Notes: a model not told the origin generated them from the sequence alone. A DNA stretch of 64,000 nt from Suillus spraguei (GCA_016800925.1 JABCPU010000073.1:1-64000); one strand, 5' to 3'; shown: positions 21,135 through 33,489, numbered from the stretch's first letter. Translations and numbers: made by a program.

Positions 21135-21746
21135 AGCACCATTTAGGCATTTTATGTGAGAGGTTGTAAGACACATCCATCATATTGTGCATGCAGAAAA
21201 CCATGAGATTTAGCCCAAATTTCCTCTGGAGGAAAGGTGGTGGAAAAGCAGAGGACATTATTTCTGTGTGAGGTCTGGCAGATGCTTCTTGGCGGGAGTT
21301 TCTGAGTTTCTGATCTGGGCACACCTTTAATATTGTTCCCACTGTGCTTGTTCCATTAATCTCATTATCATCTTTTATTTTACTCTTAGTAGTCTTTGAT
21401 ATCACACAAAATCATTTATGCCTTGGAGTGCATTTGGCACTCTAATATGTCCTGCTTTGACCTGAGATGTGGCTGAAAGAAGATATTGGTCATTCAATCT
21501 CGCACATGAGACTTACATTGTCACATGAGTAGAGTATATTTTTGGACAGCATTGTTGCACCTATGGCTACTAGAGAGTCTGAAAGCCTTCATGGCGATCA
21601 CTATTTGTATTCTGTTGCTCTCTCTGAGTTGCCAGTCATAGAAGCTGTTTTCTGTAGTGGTTTCTTAATTCACAGTTTGTATAAAAGGCTAAAGCTCAAA
21701 AGACACAAAAATTCATTGTGATGAACAAACTCACACTGAGATTGAA
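21135..21746. other. Gene-free stretch upstream of the KDZ relic
   Basis: No convincing gene; a 95-codon minus-strand ORF has no recognisable motif. It may be the 5' flank of the KDZ transposon. Confidence 0.35.
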
Positions 21747-24700
21747 ATGGCACATTTTCATATAGGTGTCAACCAGCAATCATTATCCATCATTATCCTT
21801 GCCCCTCAGCTTCACCATCCTATGTCATACCATTTTACCATGCATTATCCCTATCTACTGGTTATCATTTACCATACCTGGCTTGTCCAACAAGAAAAAT
21901 ACATATGCGGAATCCAGGAGGACATCAAACACAGAGTGTCTGCACCAACCTCTCTGTGGTCCATCTGTCACATAGGTTCCTTGCAAAATAAGGATGGGTG
22001 TCCCACCAACCGCTTGTTGAAGGTGGTCAAACACAGGGCATTGGTTCAGCAAGCAGCAGGCTATAAACAACAGCAGGAGACTCACCTACAAGGTAAGTGT
22101 TCAGGTGCTCAAAAATCAAATCAAAACACTAACCTAGTCTATAGCAATGACAGCCAATAAACACCAAGTTCTGGAGGCTCTCAGAGATCCCCCAATTTTC
22201 CCACCCAACACCAGCAAGGATGCAGACAATTTTAATTTCAATGAGGTATTGGATGGTACTGACACACTCCCCATCAGCCATGCTAATGGGGAGTTTGGAG
22301 ACCTAGTGAGAGGTGTTCTGGGTGAGGTCTAGAGATTGTGAGTGTGTGTATTAGCAGATGGTCAGAAATTGACATGCACATCAGACAGGTCCATAATGAT
22401 GGTGCTCGCAGCATTCAATGTGCTGACAATTGCACGTGCCATGATCATGTTCTGCGGAGGAATCTCACTTTCAACGAGCAAATACAAATGATGACTGAAG
22501 CATACCTTATATGGAGTCTTGAGAAATCACAGAAGGGCTTCAAGAACTTTTTTGATCGCCTATGCAGTGAAGAGACCAAGGTGACTGACTTTAATGGTGG
22601 CCAATGGCCAGTGACAGTAGTAGACATGTTTTGTGAGTTACTTGCTGGTTTCAATGTTTGTGTTTATCACATTATTTGTTACAGTTGCTGAGAAATTCAC
22701 ACTTCAAATATCATCAATGGACCATACAATTGCCTCTGCACTGGTTCATCAAGGTGTTATGCCTTGCTCACTGATATCACCAGCTGCAGGCATAACATCA
22801 GAAGTTTTAGAATTATATTGTGTGCCACACCTCAGGAGCCCTTATTTATTGATTCAAGCATTCATTAAGACCATGTGCGATTTACACAGTGTAACAAACA
22901 TATTGGCGCTGGCCTTGAAACCCTATCTTTTAGCGCATGTCTCACATCTATAGGAAACTCCACTCGTCTAAAGGCCATCTTACTCCTTTAGCACATACCA
23001 ATGGCATCACATGCTTACCACACACCATACCAATTGCTGCACCATGTTCCACATACCAATGTCCTTCCATGTCCTTGCCATGTCCACATAGCTCCAATTG
23101 GTGCGTAGTTTGTACATGACCACTTATCACTGATTCTACGGCAAGCCTTATTACATGTTGCCTTGTGCTGCAGCTGCCTCGCGCTATGTTTACATAGTGG
23201 TGGTTACTACACTTGAGCACTACTGATCTCACCTAACACATCCCGAGTACATACAAAGTAGGATATAAGCACCGCGTAGCCCACACAATACAGCACCTTA
23301 TTTTCACCGTACTATAGGTCAGAATTAGTGTCTAGCTCTGGATCTACCCAGTAGTAGACTTAGTCTTTAAAGTTTCTTTACTGCTCATTAATCGATATCA
23401 CTCGTTCACCATTACTGCTGGCACCACTAGATCCTTGACCCCTATTTTTGACTGGACTTCATGCTCACCGCTACTTTACTGCTGAAAGTACTGTGGGTTT
23501 CTTTACTGTTTCTTCGCACTGCTCGCACCTTACCACTACCACTGACATTACTGCTCATCACCGCTTGCTCGACGCTACATTTACAGGCATTGTATCAGCC
23601 ATGCTAGTTCCAGCAGCAGCTTACCGCTGACTACAACACTATATTTGCACATTGGTTTGACTTGGATTAGACTATACTAACAGGCATCCCCCTTTAGGGT
23701 CGAACACTCTTGTTTAACAAGTGAAGCAGACTAGATGGAGCGCAAGACTCACATACTAACTTAAGAGGTAGTTTATCTACAGCCCAGGTTGAGTTGTATC
23801 TTTACAATGGAGTATAACTTTCTCACTTCAAGTTCTATGGTTCTCTATGCTAAATACATACAGGTCGAATTCCACTGGCACCTCTCATGCCAATTTTCAA
23901 TTACACTTGACTTGTACCTTCAAATCAAGCAGGTTGTTGCCTCACTTGTAACAGAATCACTCCAATGCAACTCACCTGACTGGTGCCTCAAACATGCTTG
24001 TCCAGTGTGCACTTACACACTAACCAATGAAGAGCAGCTACACTTCAAGATCCTATATGCTATGGACGGGAATGATGATGCAAACTTTATGACATTCACT
24101 TGATGATGACGATGACTCTCTTGGTGTACCAACTGAGCTTCCCACTAGCCAGTTGCTTGTTAGTGACCATTACTTGTCTTCTAATTTCATAGATCAGTTT
24201 GCATGGGTTACACTATGTGCTACAGGGGACAATGTGAGTGATTGATGCAGAGCTTCAATAGAAACTAACTCTCAGTCAGAGTCCAGCAGAGAACTTGTGT
24301 GAAGGTCGGTGGAAAAACATGAACAATGCAAAGACCAAAAAATCATGGGGTATTTATGATGAAACTGGTATCTTTATTGTTGTCTGCCGTCACAGCTTTT
24401 GTTTGCTCATCACGGACATGGTGCAGAGTGGGGAGCTGTGAGTAATAGGTACTTTTGCTTGATGTTTCTGACAGATGTTCCTACAATGTGAAATTTCCCC
24501 TAGCTATTGTTGCCAAATTGCTAGATGTGTTTGGTGATGGTTTGGGGGGCGGTTATGATATTGGCTGTCAGTTTCAGACCACTCTGGACAACAGCTCTCT
24601 TGGACCCCTCACACGCTCATTATGTCATATGTGCCTGGTTGGTGCATTTCACGGACATGCACACAGGCAGTTATGTCAGCTTTTTTCATTGACAACCTAT

Positions 24701-26301
24701 ATCAAGGGTCTTGGAATCAAAGACCTGGAGACTTGCGAGTGAACATTTTCAAAGTCAAACTCCCTTGCATTGGCTCTACAGTACACTAGCGTGTTCCATC
24801 ATCAACAGGCCATTGATTCATACTTTGAGCATAATGACGAGTTTGAGGCATATGGCAATCTTTGTACATTGGTCTGTTTATCATACATGACACACTCACT
24901 GACATGATTATTTGGTGGCTAGCAAACTTCTTGCATGGAAACTACAAGCAAGCTCTCAAGATCTTGGCAAATGGCAAGGCTGTCCTACTAAATGTTATGC
25001 AGAATCTCGGAGTCGAGGATGAGAGTGTTTTTGAATGCTGGCTTGAAGATGAGAAAGCTTACCTTAAGGGTCTAATGCAAGAGCCTGAGGAAGAGACACT
25101 TCAGATGGAGTACTGGCAGAGATTAGTGAATCTTAGTGCAAGCAGGTAAGCTTTACCTTTAGTGTGCATATATCATGGCTACTGATACCCCCTTCAAATA
25201 GTGTTGCTCTTGATACAGCAATGAACCTCGTCGGATCAACCTCTCAGCACAATACTCTACCATATGATGCAGATCTTGCAAACACACACAAAGCCAAGAC
25301 CGCACATTGTCATGCTCTTGAGGACTATGAGAGAGATTTAAAGCCAGTTCAAGCACTAGAATGCAAACTTGAGGTCACTGCTCAATGGGTTCCAGAAGAC
25401 AGAGAGTGGCAGAGGGCAGGAAGGCTTGTAGCTAACAGGAAGTATCAGCATGCACTAGACCATCTAGAGGGTTTGGTTGTTGCTCATATCTTTGAACTTG
25501 CGAAGATGAACAGAGCGGGGATGGGTGAGTTCAAGTCAAATTCAATTTGTTTTGATTAATTCTATCTATGTTTCAAGGTTACAAACTACACAGACACATC
25601 ATGAGGGCTTTGCAGATGCACTCTGCTACCATCAGATCTGCCCTCAACACGTACAATAACATTGCCAGTACAGTGCACCCTGACAGATACTCAAGTGGGA
25701 GGAGGTTGTGGAGTATGCCTTTCTTGCCAACTTCGACCTGCTACAAAACACACACTCTGACATATCTCAATTGCCGTGGTCTTCACCAGCAGCTCAGAGC
25801 ACAATGGATCTTTATTTCAAGACATGTCAAGCACATGAGGAGATTTGTTGTCTGAATGTCAAGGTTTGCTGTCTGGTTACTTATATATGAGATGAGGACA
25901 AGTATCTGCAGGTGTGTGAATATCAACTCATAGTTGTTAACCCTGCTCTTGCCCATCAGATTGCTATACATTGAAACATTTGTGGCCGGTCCAACTCCCG
26001 CCATCTGAAGCACCTTCATGATATATCAAAGCTCCCTGGTTTCACCGGGACACTAGTCCCTGGTCTAAGCGCTTGCATGGGTCTTGGAGAGAGTGCCAGC
26101 TTGCCAGATCCCCGGATTCCCGATAACATGATTACTACTCATATCCCTGCGCATAATTTATCATCTCCTGTAGATGAAGATACTCAAGAGGATCTAGATA
26201 AAGACGAGGTGGCAAAGGAAGCCTCGAGGAGTTTGCAGGATATCATCCTCATCACTAATGACTTCTCGCAGCTTGTTCTTGACAATGGTGAAGTGGAGTA
26301 G
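21747..26301 (+). pseudogene. KDZ-type transposase gene, disrupted
   Basis: Blocks typical of mushroom KDZ transposases occur in order: a stretch before 22890 ending in the FIKTMCDLH block; LKHACPVCTYTL and LYAMDGND at about 23990-24070; CEGRWKNM and GIYDETGIF at about 24300-24380; GGGYDIGCQF and LVGAFHGHAH at about 24545-24660; a SVFECWLEDEKAYL helix at about 25020; AQWVPEDREWQ at about 25380; and an acidic tail ending at the TAG 26299-26301. Introns of 40-60 nt separate the exons. Damage includes the family C LTR at 22890-23805 and a TGA at 24740-24742, where the family usually has Arg after CE. The KDZ enzymes move DNA by a cut-and-paste RNase H-fold mechanism. This copy cannot encode a full protein. 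Confidence 0.85.
22890..23805 (+). mobile_element. Solo LTR, family C, inside the KDZ gene
   Basis: Starts TGTAACAAACATATTGG and ends GTATCTTTAC. It sits at an exon-intron border: the KDZ exon ends in the LH-S codons just before it, and the next intron's apparent remainder and acceptor (ACATACAG) lie after it at about 23864. Flanking pentamers (CACAG and AATGG) do not match, so the TSD has decayed or one side was altered. Confidence 0.8.
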
Positions 26302-27200
26302 TCTAGTTTACCTATCATACTGTTACAATGTACTCGTTTATCATGCTTATTGTCAAAACGCGCCACACCTCAGAATCTGTGTCATTTACTATGTCTGTTG
26401 ACATGGTCTTTTCAAGCAGATCTGATCAGTTTCTCAATGTCTCACAATTACTTGCAATGTATTATCTAGTTTGTATGGCGCTGTATCAGTTCAAATATTA
26501 TACATACATGAAACTCTCACATACACAGATGCTGAACACACACAAAGGTCTTGTATTGCAGAAAATTCAGTATCCTTTAAGTCTACTACATTGTTCTAGC
26601 TAAGGTGTCTTGAATCATTAGGCTGCTGCAGCCCTGGCATGCTAGTATAATAGAATAGAATAGAATATAAATAGTCTATCAAACATGTGTCATATTGAGA
26701 ACAGAGTTAAGGAAAAACCAATGCAGGACCTGGAGCCATTGAGATAATCAGGACCATGAACAGATGACATCCATTGATTTGAATGCGGACCCTGTTAGAT
26801 CACATCAATGCACTCAATGATTCAGTGAAACAGCAGTTAAATTGCTTGTTGATCCATCAAACAGTGCAGATTCGCAACAAGATACAAGTCACTATAGTAC
26901 ACAATACAGACATGAATTTAAGTTGATGAAAGGGTCCTTCAGGCGTAGCTGCCTTAACAATAAGAAATGTGACAGAATTAATAAAACAGACATACCAGCA
27001 TTCAATGAGTGGAGTGAATGTCATTGATGTCCATTATATTTTTATACTCTCCCTGTAATGACAAAAATTCAAGAAGTTAAAATGATCAAAGCAAAAAAAA
27101 AATACCACTTTTTGACCAATCTGAGTGTTATTTTTGTCAACATCTATAAGATCTTTGTCTTGACTGATCTTAGTGTCATCAACATCCATTTCATTGTCTC
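26302..27200. other. Gene-free, AT-rich stretch
   Basis: Probably the 3' flank or end of the KDZ transposon. It holds a short TAGAA/TAGAATA repeat near 26650 and a poly-A run near 27095, and no supported gene. Confidence 0.35.
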
Positions 27201-29144
27201 TGTTACAACCATGCAAAACCGGAGATTAGTAAGAAGTCCTGGTCTTACATGGGGTTGTACCAGAGGGTTGTAAAGTCAAAGGGGCTTGGCCTCAGCTCAT
27301 ACGCTGTGCCCCTTACCTGAGTATGTGCCCTTAATTTCAGATGAACTCTAAGGCAGGATAGCTTGACAGAGCTCCGATGGACTTCCGGATGAGCGCGGGA
27401 ATGTGCTGGAACTATTTCCGGAAGGTAGGGAGTAATGGTAACACTACTGGAACAAGCTCCAAGTAGAACGGATGAAGGATGGACCGCTGGACAAAGTCCA
27501 GGGCAGGATAGGAGCAGAGCTCTGGAGGGAAAGATAATCCATAGATGTCAGAGGATAGGATAGGATGGATCCGGAGGACTAGGGGTCCGAAGGTCCGGAG
27601 TGTTACGAACTGGGGTGGCGTCACCAGTGACAGTGAAAAGACACAGACGGTCTGCTGGGAAGTTCTACAATGTCCAAAAGAGGACAAGGTGAAAGTACAA
27701 GGAACGCATTCCGAGTACGATCAAGGGTTCGGCCTCAAAGACAAGTCTAAGAGGTTCTACGAGAATAGAGACTAAGGCTAAGGAGTGCTTAGACTTAGAG
27801 ACAATTCAAGACGACTTAGGTTGGAGACCTAAGCGAAGGATATTCCAGGTAAAACCCAGTAAGATTAAAGTAAAGAATCTACTACAAGTACACTGTGCTT
27901 ATATAGGTACATATGTGCGCACAGACCAGGTAACCATGGGAATATAAGTGCGTATCCTAATGAGGAAGGCATATATTATACAAGCGTGTTGAAATGCATG
28001 AGTAAGGGATGAAAGCACATGTTTAGTGTACGCGTATGCTAAACCGGCTGAGTCCGAGAATAGAGTCATGGGAGTTCATGACATCACATGATATGACGTG
28101 TCGACGATGTATGGTTGAATCATATAGTCATGTGATGTCTGATGGAAGTGGAAGTGTCTGAGCAATAAGCTCCATATCACGTGATATACAAGAATAGAAA
28201 GGAAAGTGAATAGGGGCACGTACGACTGTAACACGGAGCTCAGAGGAGCAGAGGAGCAGATGATTGGATGATTGGATGAGCATAGCTCTGTGGATCTTAG
28301 AGGAAGTGTTGGCTACTAGAGAGGAGTAGGTCCGGATATGGTGTAGAGATAGTATAGACTACTCCAGACAAGGTCCGGAATAGAAACAGACAGTATAAGA
28401 CTACCAAAGGTAGAGTCGGAGGTGAAACAGATGATAGATGGAGATGGACGAAGTCCGAAAAGATTATAGGACATAGGATCAAAGCTCCGGCCTAGGGAGT
28501 GATCCCATAGGCCTGAGTTCGGAAGCTTACAAGGGCCGGAGCCCAAGTGCAAGAATGGGAATGGAGTTATATAGACATGATCACAGGATACAGAGTAATC
28601 AAAGGAATATACAGAAGTAGGAACAATGAATCAGACCAAGGTCCGCAGGAGTTGTACTACAAGTTTATATACTGTAGGAGCATGCCGGAGGGTAAGTACA
28701 GATAGTCCGAGGCTATGTCTGAAGCATACGGAAACACATTAGTAAGTACAGCGGGACATAAGGCTATGAACTCGGAGATGAAGCTTGTACGAAATACTTA
28801 TCAAGACGGAGGCAGAGATCACCGAGAGCCAGAAGCACAGAGATACCCAAAAGCCGGAGACACAGGTATATTCTAAAAGGGGTGATGCGCAGGTGCGCGG
28901 GAATAGTTCGGATATGAACTCGGATCAGATATAGACACAGATTGGATATGGACACGGATCGGATATGGACATGGATTGGATATGAACACGGATTGGATAT
29001 GGACACGGATGGATATGGATTGGAGTGGATGGGTGGATTGGATATGTGAACTGGATTGGATGGGTGGATCAGATATGTGTAGATTGGGTGTCTGGATGTC
29101 CATGGATTGGATTTGATCTAGACCTGAATGTACGGTATATGACA
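27201..29144 (+). mobile_element. Solo LTR, family B, TSD GTCTC, with a nested LTR
   Basis: Starts TGTTACAACC and ends GTATATGACA, flanked by exact GTCTC at 27196-27200 and 29145-29149. Removing the nested family A LTR and one copy of its TSD leaves about 1,306 bp. The octamer array is almost absent here; only a few units remain beside the nested insertion. GGATATGGACACGGATC-type repeats occur at about 28910-29010. Confidence 0.95.
27601..28233 (-). mobile_element. Solo LTR, family A (long variant), TSD CGGAG
   Basis: Starts TGTTACGAACTGG and ends GACTGTAACA on the plus strand, the reverse of the copy at 1032. Exact CGGAG flanks it at 27596-27600 and 28234-28238. It is about 160 bp longer than the other two copies, with the extra sequence in its left half on its own strand. 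Confidence 0.95.
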
Positions 29145-30377
29145 GTCTCCCTGCAATGATGAGAATCCAAGTCAGAACGAATTAGAAAAGCAACGATATA
29201 TAAATGAACTAACCTTCAAATGATTATCTTTGGCTCAATACACAATGTCGACATCCATATTTTTTTCTAAGTCTTTGTTGATATTCATCATGTTAAGCTG
29301 GATATGGATATGTGCCATGGTAAGTTGCATGATGTATACCACTGTGACCATCACATTAACTTCATTGTGGCAAGCAAATCGGCCATGCTATTATCTCTTG
29401 TATTGTAAAAAATTAAGTATTACCAATGAACAAAAGCAAAATCGGTGTGCATGCCCTTAGAATGTAAGACCAGGCATGAGACCGTGTATCTTGAGCTAGA
29501 TGGTGGGCATGGTTAGTAAGAGCAAGGAAGCAAAATTGGTGTGCATGCCCTCAGAACGTAAGACCAGGCATGAGACCGTGTGTCTTGAGCTAGATGGTGG
29601 GCATGGTTAGTAAAGAGCAAGCAAGAAAAATTGGTGTGCATACCCTCAGAATGTAAGACCAGGCATGAGACCACGCTTCTTGAGCCAGAGGATGGATGCA
29701 GCTAAGAGCAAGCAAGCAAAATCAGTGTGCATACCCTCAGAACATAAGACCAGGTATGAGACTGCCCTTCTTGAGCCAGAGGATGGACGCAGCTAAGAGC
29801 AAATTAGAGAAACGTTCAATGAGATTTTCATTGACAATGCCGTTGGATGCAACACGGGTGAGAATGCATGAGATAAACTGATAAACCAAAATTTTAAATT
29901 GAACCAACCAGCATTTAATAGAGGATAAGTTGGCAGAATAGGAATTAGATGATGGACTTAATGGTAGGGCTAAGAATGAAGGATTCAAAGGAGTGAGGGG
30001 GATTAAAAGGGCAAGTGAAGTAGGATTCAAAGGGGTGATGGGAATTAAATGGGATCGTGACAAGACATTCATTCTATGGCACAAACTTAAAGCCAAAGTT
30101 TGATAGAACCAATGAAATAGTCAGCTGTCCAGGGGTTGTGGAATGGATGTGACAATGGATCATTGACATCTGGGTGGCTGTGCAACAGATCATTCAGTGT
30201 AGGTCAGACCAAAACGAGAGGCTGGAAGAGCAGTTGATCAGGTATTGGCATTGTGGGTATATGATTGTGAATTTTTGGGAAGACTTTCAAGTCTCGTAGG
30301 TCGACATGGTGTTCTTCATCCTTGATCAATGACATCGTAGGATTATGGTGCAGTGCATGTCTCTGAGTCTGTGGTGA
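29145..30377. other. Non-coding stretch with a tandem repeat
   Basis: No gene was recognised. Apart from the 4-copy array at 29431-29808 it contains a shorter duplicated phrase (GGATTCAAAGG.GTGA) near 29980 and 30025. Confidence 0.4.
29431..29808 (+). repeat. Four-copy tandem repeat, about 91-95 bp unit
   Basis: The phrase ATYGGTGTGCAT.CCCT.AGAA recurs at 29441, 29535, 29630 and 29721 with spacings of 94, 95 and 91. Each unit continues with GTAAGACCAGGCATGAGACC and CTTGAGC. Copies 1-2 and 3-4 are more alike within pairs, suggesting two rounds of duplication. Confidence 0.9.
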
Positions 30378-31256
30378 TGTTATGGCCATGCAAAACCAGA
30401 GGCTACTAAGAAGTTCTGGCTTTATATGGTGTTGTACTGGAGGGTTGGAAAGTCAAAGGGGCTTGGCCTCAGCTCATGTGCTGTGCCCCTTACCCGAGTA
30501 TGTGCCCTTAATTTCGGATGAAGTCCAAGGGAGAGTTCTGGTGAAGTCCAGATGGAAAGTCTGGACAAACTCTAAGACAGGATAGCTTGATAGAGCTCCG
30601 ATGGACTTCCAGATGAGCACTGGAACATGCCAGAACTATTTCCGGAAGATAGGGAATAAAGGTAAGACTACTAGAACAAGTCCAAAGTAGAATGGATGGG
30701 GGATGGACTGCCAGACAAAGTACAGGGCAGGATAGGAGCGGAGCTCCAGAGGGAAAGATGATCCATAGATGTTGGAGGATAGGATAGGATAAATCCGGAG
30801 GACCAGAGGTCCGAAGGTCCGGAGCTCGGAGGAGCGGAAGAGCAGAAGAGCAGAAGAGCAGAGGGGCGGATGATTGGATGATTGGACGAGCGTAGCTCTG
30901 TGGATCTTAGAGGAAGTGTTGGCTACTAGAGAGAAGTAGGTCCGGATATGGTGTAGAGATAGTATAGACTGCTTCAGACAAGGTCCGGAATAGAAACAGA
31001 CAGGATAAGACTACCAAAGGTAGAGTCGGAGGTGAAACAGATGATAGACGGAAATGGACAAATTCCGAAATGGTTATAGGACATAGGGTCAAAGCTCCGG
31101 CCTAGGAAATGATCCCATAGGCCTGAGTTGGAAGCTTACAAGGGCTGGAGCCCAAGTGCAAGAACAGAAACAGAGTTATATAGACATGGTAACAAGATAC
31201 AGAGTAGTCAGAAGAATATACAGGAGTAGGAACAATGATCAGACTGAGGTCTGCAG
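30378..31256 (+). mobile_element. Family B LTR, 3'-truncated by a copia insertion
   Basis: Starts TGTTATGGCCATGCAAAACC and follows family B until the phrase GACTGAGGTCTGCAG, where a family E LTR begins. The expected remaining part of the LTR does not reappear to the right within the next kilobases. The octamer array is reduced to a few GAGCAGAA-like units near 30820-30860. Confidence 0.8.
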
Positions 31257-31782
31257 TGATAAGATTATAGCCAGAGTATAGGGGGAAAGAATCCGGAGGG
31301 CTTCTGGATGAGTTTCCGATAAATTTTCCAAAAAGAATCCAAAGGATTTCTGGAGGAGGTTTCCGAGATGTTTTCCGGAGGTATTGCAGAAATAGGGGTT
31401 TTGGAAGAGCAGACTATGTTAGGAACCAGAAAGGATTTGAAATCCGGTTTTAAAGGAGTAGAGTAACTTTGATACAGAATAGATTTCTTATTTTGACACT
31501 TTAACTTGTAGTTTACATGTTGTTCTTATACTAAATATGTATGTAGTATCTCCGTCATCATCTCCAATGATATGACGGAGTCTGGAGTAAGTAGCTGTAC
31601 ACTATGCTATCATTACTATGGATGAGTGCTAGTCTACTCCGCTACTTGACAGGTAGTCCGGTGATTTAAGAGGAGTAACCTAATCCGGATGACAGGTCAC
31701 ATGACTGGAAACACTTCTGGATATCATTTCCGGATATCTCTATCTTCTTCCGGATAGGGGCTATCAGACGCGGATTCTAACA
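31257..31782 (-). mobile_element. 3' LTR of a Ty1/copia element, family E
   Basis: On the minus strand it starts TGTTAGAATCCGCG and ends CTTATCA. On the minus strand, directly before the LTR, is a purine tract (GAGGGGGAG; plus-strand 31783-31791), and before that the end of the RNase H gene, so orientation and type are secure. Confidence 0.9.
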
Positions 31783-31816
31783 CTCCCCCTCGAGCGGTAT
31801 CTAATCCAAGACTGGC

Positions 31817-32022
31817 TCACAACTTCTGAAATCGCAGCCTTGGAAGTGCTTTGGTGAATATGTCCACAATGTTTTCATCCGTCGGACAATACTGGATGTT
31901 GAGAATTCCATGCTTTACTAAGTAACAGATAAAATGAAAATGGATTTCAATGTGTTTGGTACGGGCATGGAATTTGGAGTTAGATGCAAGGGAAATAGCT
32001 CCTTGGTTGTTGCAGTAGACAA
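31817..32022 (-). pseudogene. Ty1/copia polyprotein, RNase H C-terminal fragment
   Basis: The minus strand reads through about 68 codons to a TGA at 31817-31819. It shows typical copia RNase H blocks: a CNNQGAI motif with the conserved NQ, an HARTKHIEI block, YCPTDENIVDIFTKALP and a final FQKL. The usual Asp in the DNQ-type motif is replaced by Asn, which would remove a catalytic acid, though one base change explains it. The fragment is cut off at 32022, where unrelated sequence with an ACTACAT triplet repeat begins. Confidence 0.85.
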
Positions 32023-32193
32023 TACTACATACTACATACTACATACTTAAGTACCCTCATCATCTTCTAACTGAGAAAAATTTGCGCTGTTGAGAGTGCT
32101 TGAGTTTTGCACTGTTGAGAGTGCTCCAGCAGCGCTGTTGAAAGCAAAATTGTAAATGAAGCCCTGGCATGAATGTGAATGAGACAGTGCATC

Positions 32194-32546
32194 ATGTGTC
32201 CACCATTGATGAAGTGGTGTGGTGAGTCATGGACACGTCGATTGCTGAAAACCCCTATCGATGAAGCAGCAAGTTATGATATGGTGATCGAGCAGGAAGT
32301 CAGTAATTTTTTCTTCAAAGAAGGGATGCATGCGGCATGGCTCACAATTGCAATTCACACACAGCATGTGATGTGTGTGAATTGCAATTGTGAGCCATGC
32401 TGGCACTTCTTTGAAGAAAAAATCTGACTTATACTGACTTCCTGCTCGATCAGTACCATATCATAACTTGCTGTTTCATTGATGGGGGTTTTTGGCAATC
32501 AATGTGCCCATGACTCACCACTTCATCGATGTCAGTGGTGGACATG
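32194..32546. repeat. Imperfect inverted repeat, arms about 170 bp
   Basis: Left arm (about 32194-32363) and right arm (about 32370-32546) are reverse complements with scattered changes and small indels. The inner ends are almost perfect (CTCACAATTGCAATTCACACACA against its complement), leaving a loop of only a few bases. It is either a MITE-like foldback or an inverted duplication of unknown sequence. It lies 24 bp left of the Tc1-derived palindrome. Confidence 0.85.
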
Positions 32547-32930
32547 CTTATTCACTAAACCACACATGTACAGTGGCTCAAAAAACTGTCTGCATGTTTT
32601 GACATTTTTCACTATCTATGATATTGTGTGAGAATGAACAAATCCCTCAAGAACATACTTATACCACATTGTAGTATGGCTTCAGGGCTTTTATTTGAGC
32701 CCTACACCGTGGGAATCGGCGGAGATATGGTGGAGATATAAGGCTTATAAAATGATGACTCATGTGGACAGTTTTTTGAGTGTATATTAAAACTATATAA
32801 ATCATTATTTATGACACCATAAAAATCATGCCACTATTATATAAATTATAAAGTGGTGTCATTATGTTATTTTATGACTATATCTAACTATATAAACCAG
32901 AATATCTCATGTATCATAGTCATAATCACC

Positions 32931-33428
32931 ATGAAAGCCATCTCCTCTGCTCAAAGAGATAATATCCTCTCTCTGTCTTATGCTGGCCTCTCTGCTTGCC
33001 AAATTTCCTCTAGAACTGGAGTATGCAAGTCCACTGTGGCCAAGTTCATCAAAGAAAGCCACCCAGACAAGGAAAACTCTTGTGGAGGACGTCCATCCAA
33101 GCTTACCTCTACTGACAAAAGGGCTATTATCCAACATATCACTACAGGAAAGGCTGATAATGCTGTCCAAGCCACCCATTATATCAATTCCACCATCACT
33201 ACCCCTGTCTCTTCACAAACTGTGAGGAATGTTCTCAAGGCAGTAACAAAGAAGAAAAAGCCTCTTCTCTCCATCAAACATAGGCAGAGAAGACTAGCCT
33301 TTGCCTTAGCTCATCAACACTGGACTGTAGAGGACTGGAAGCGTGTTATATGGTCAGATGAGACCAAAATCAATAGGATTGGGTCAGATGGGAAGGTGTA
33401 TGTATGGAAAAGAAGGGAGATGGCCTAA
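32931..33428 (+). pseudogene. Truncated Tc1-type transposase (left arm and spacer)
   Basis: The ATG at 32931 starts a typical Tc1 N-terminus: a helix-turn-helix region with SAQRDNILSL and CKSTVAKFIKE blocks, then a GRPSKL linker and a second helix-turn-helix. The spacer supplies the first catalytic Asp in WSDETKIN. The frame ends soon after in WKRR at TGA-type termination (33426-33428), without the second Asp and the last Asp/Glu. It could at most make a DNA-binding fragment that occupies terminal repeats. An upstream in-frame extension to 32853 lacks an ATG until 32871. Confidence 0.9.
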
Positions 33429-33489
33429 CAGACAGAGAGGTTGGAGAGAAGAGGCTTTTTCTTCTTTGTTACTGCCTTGAGAACATTCC

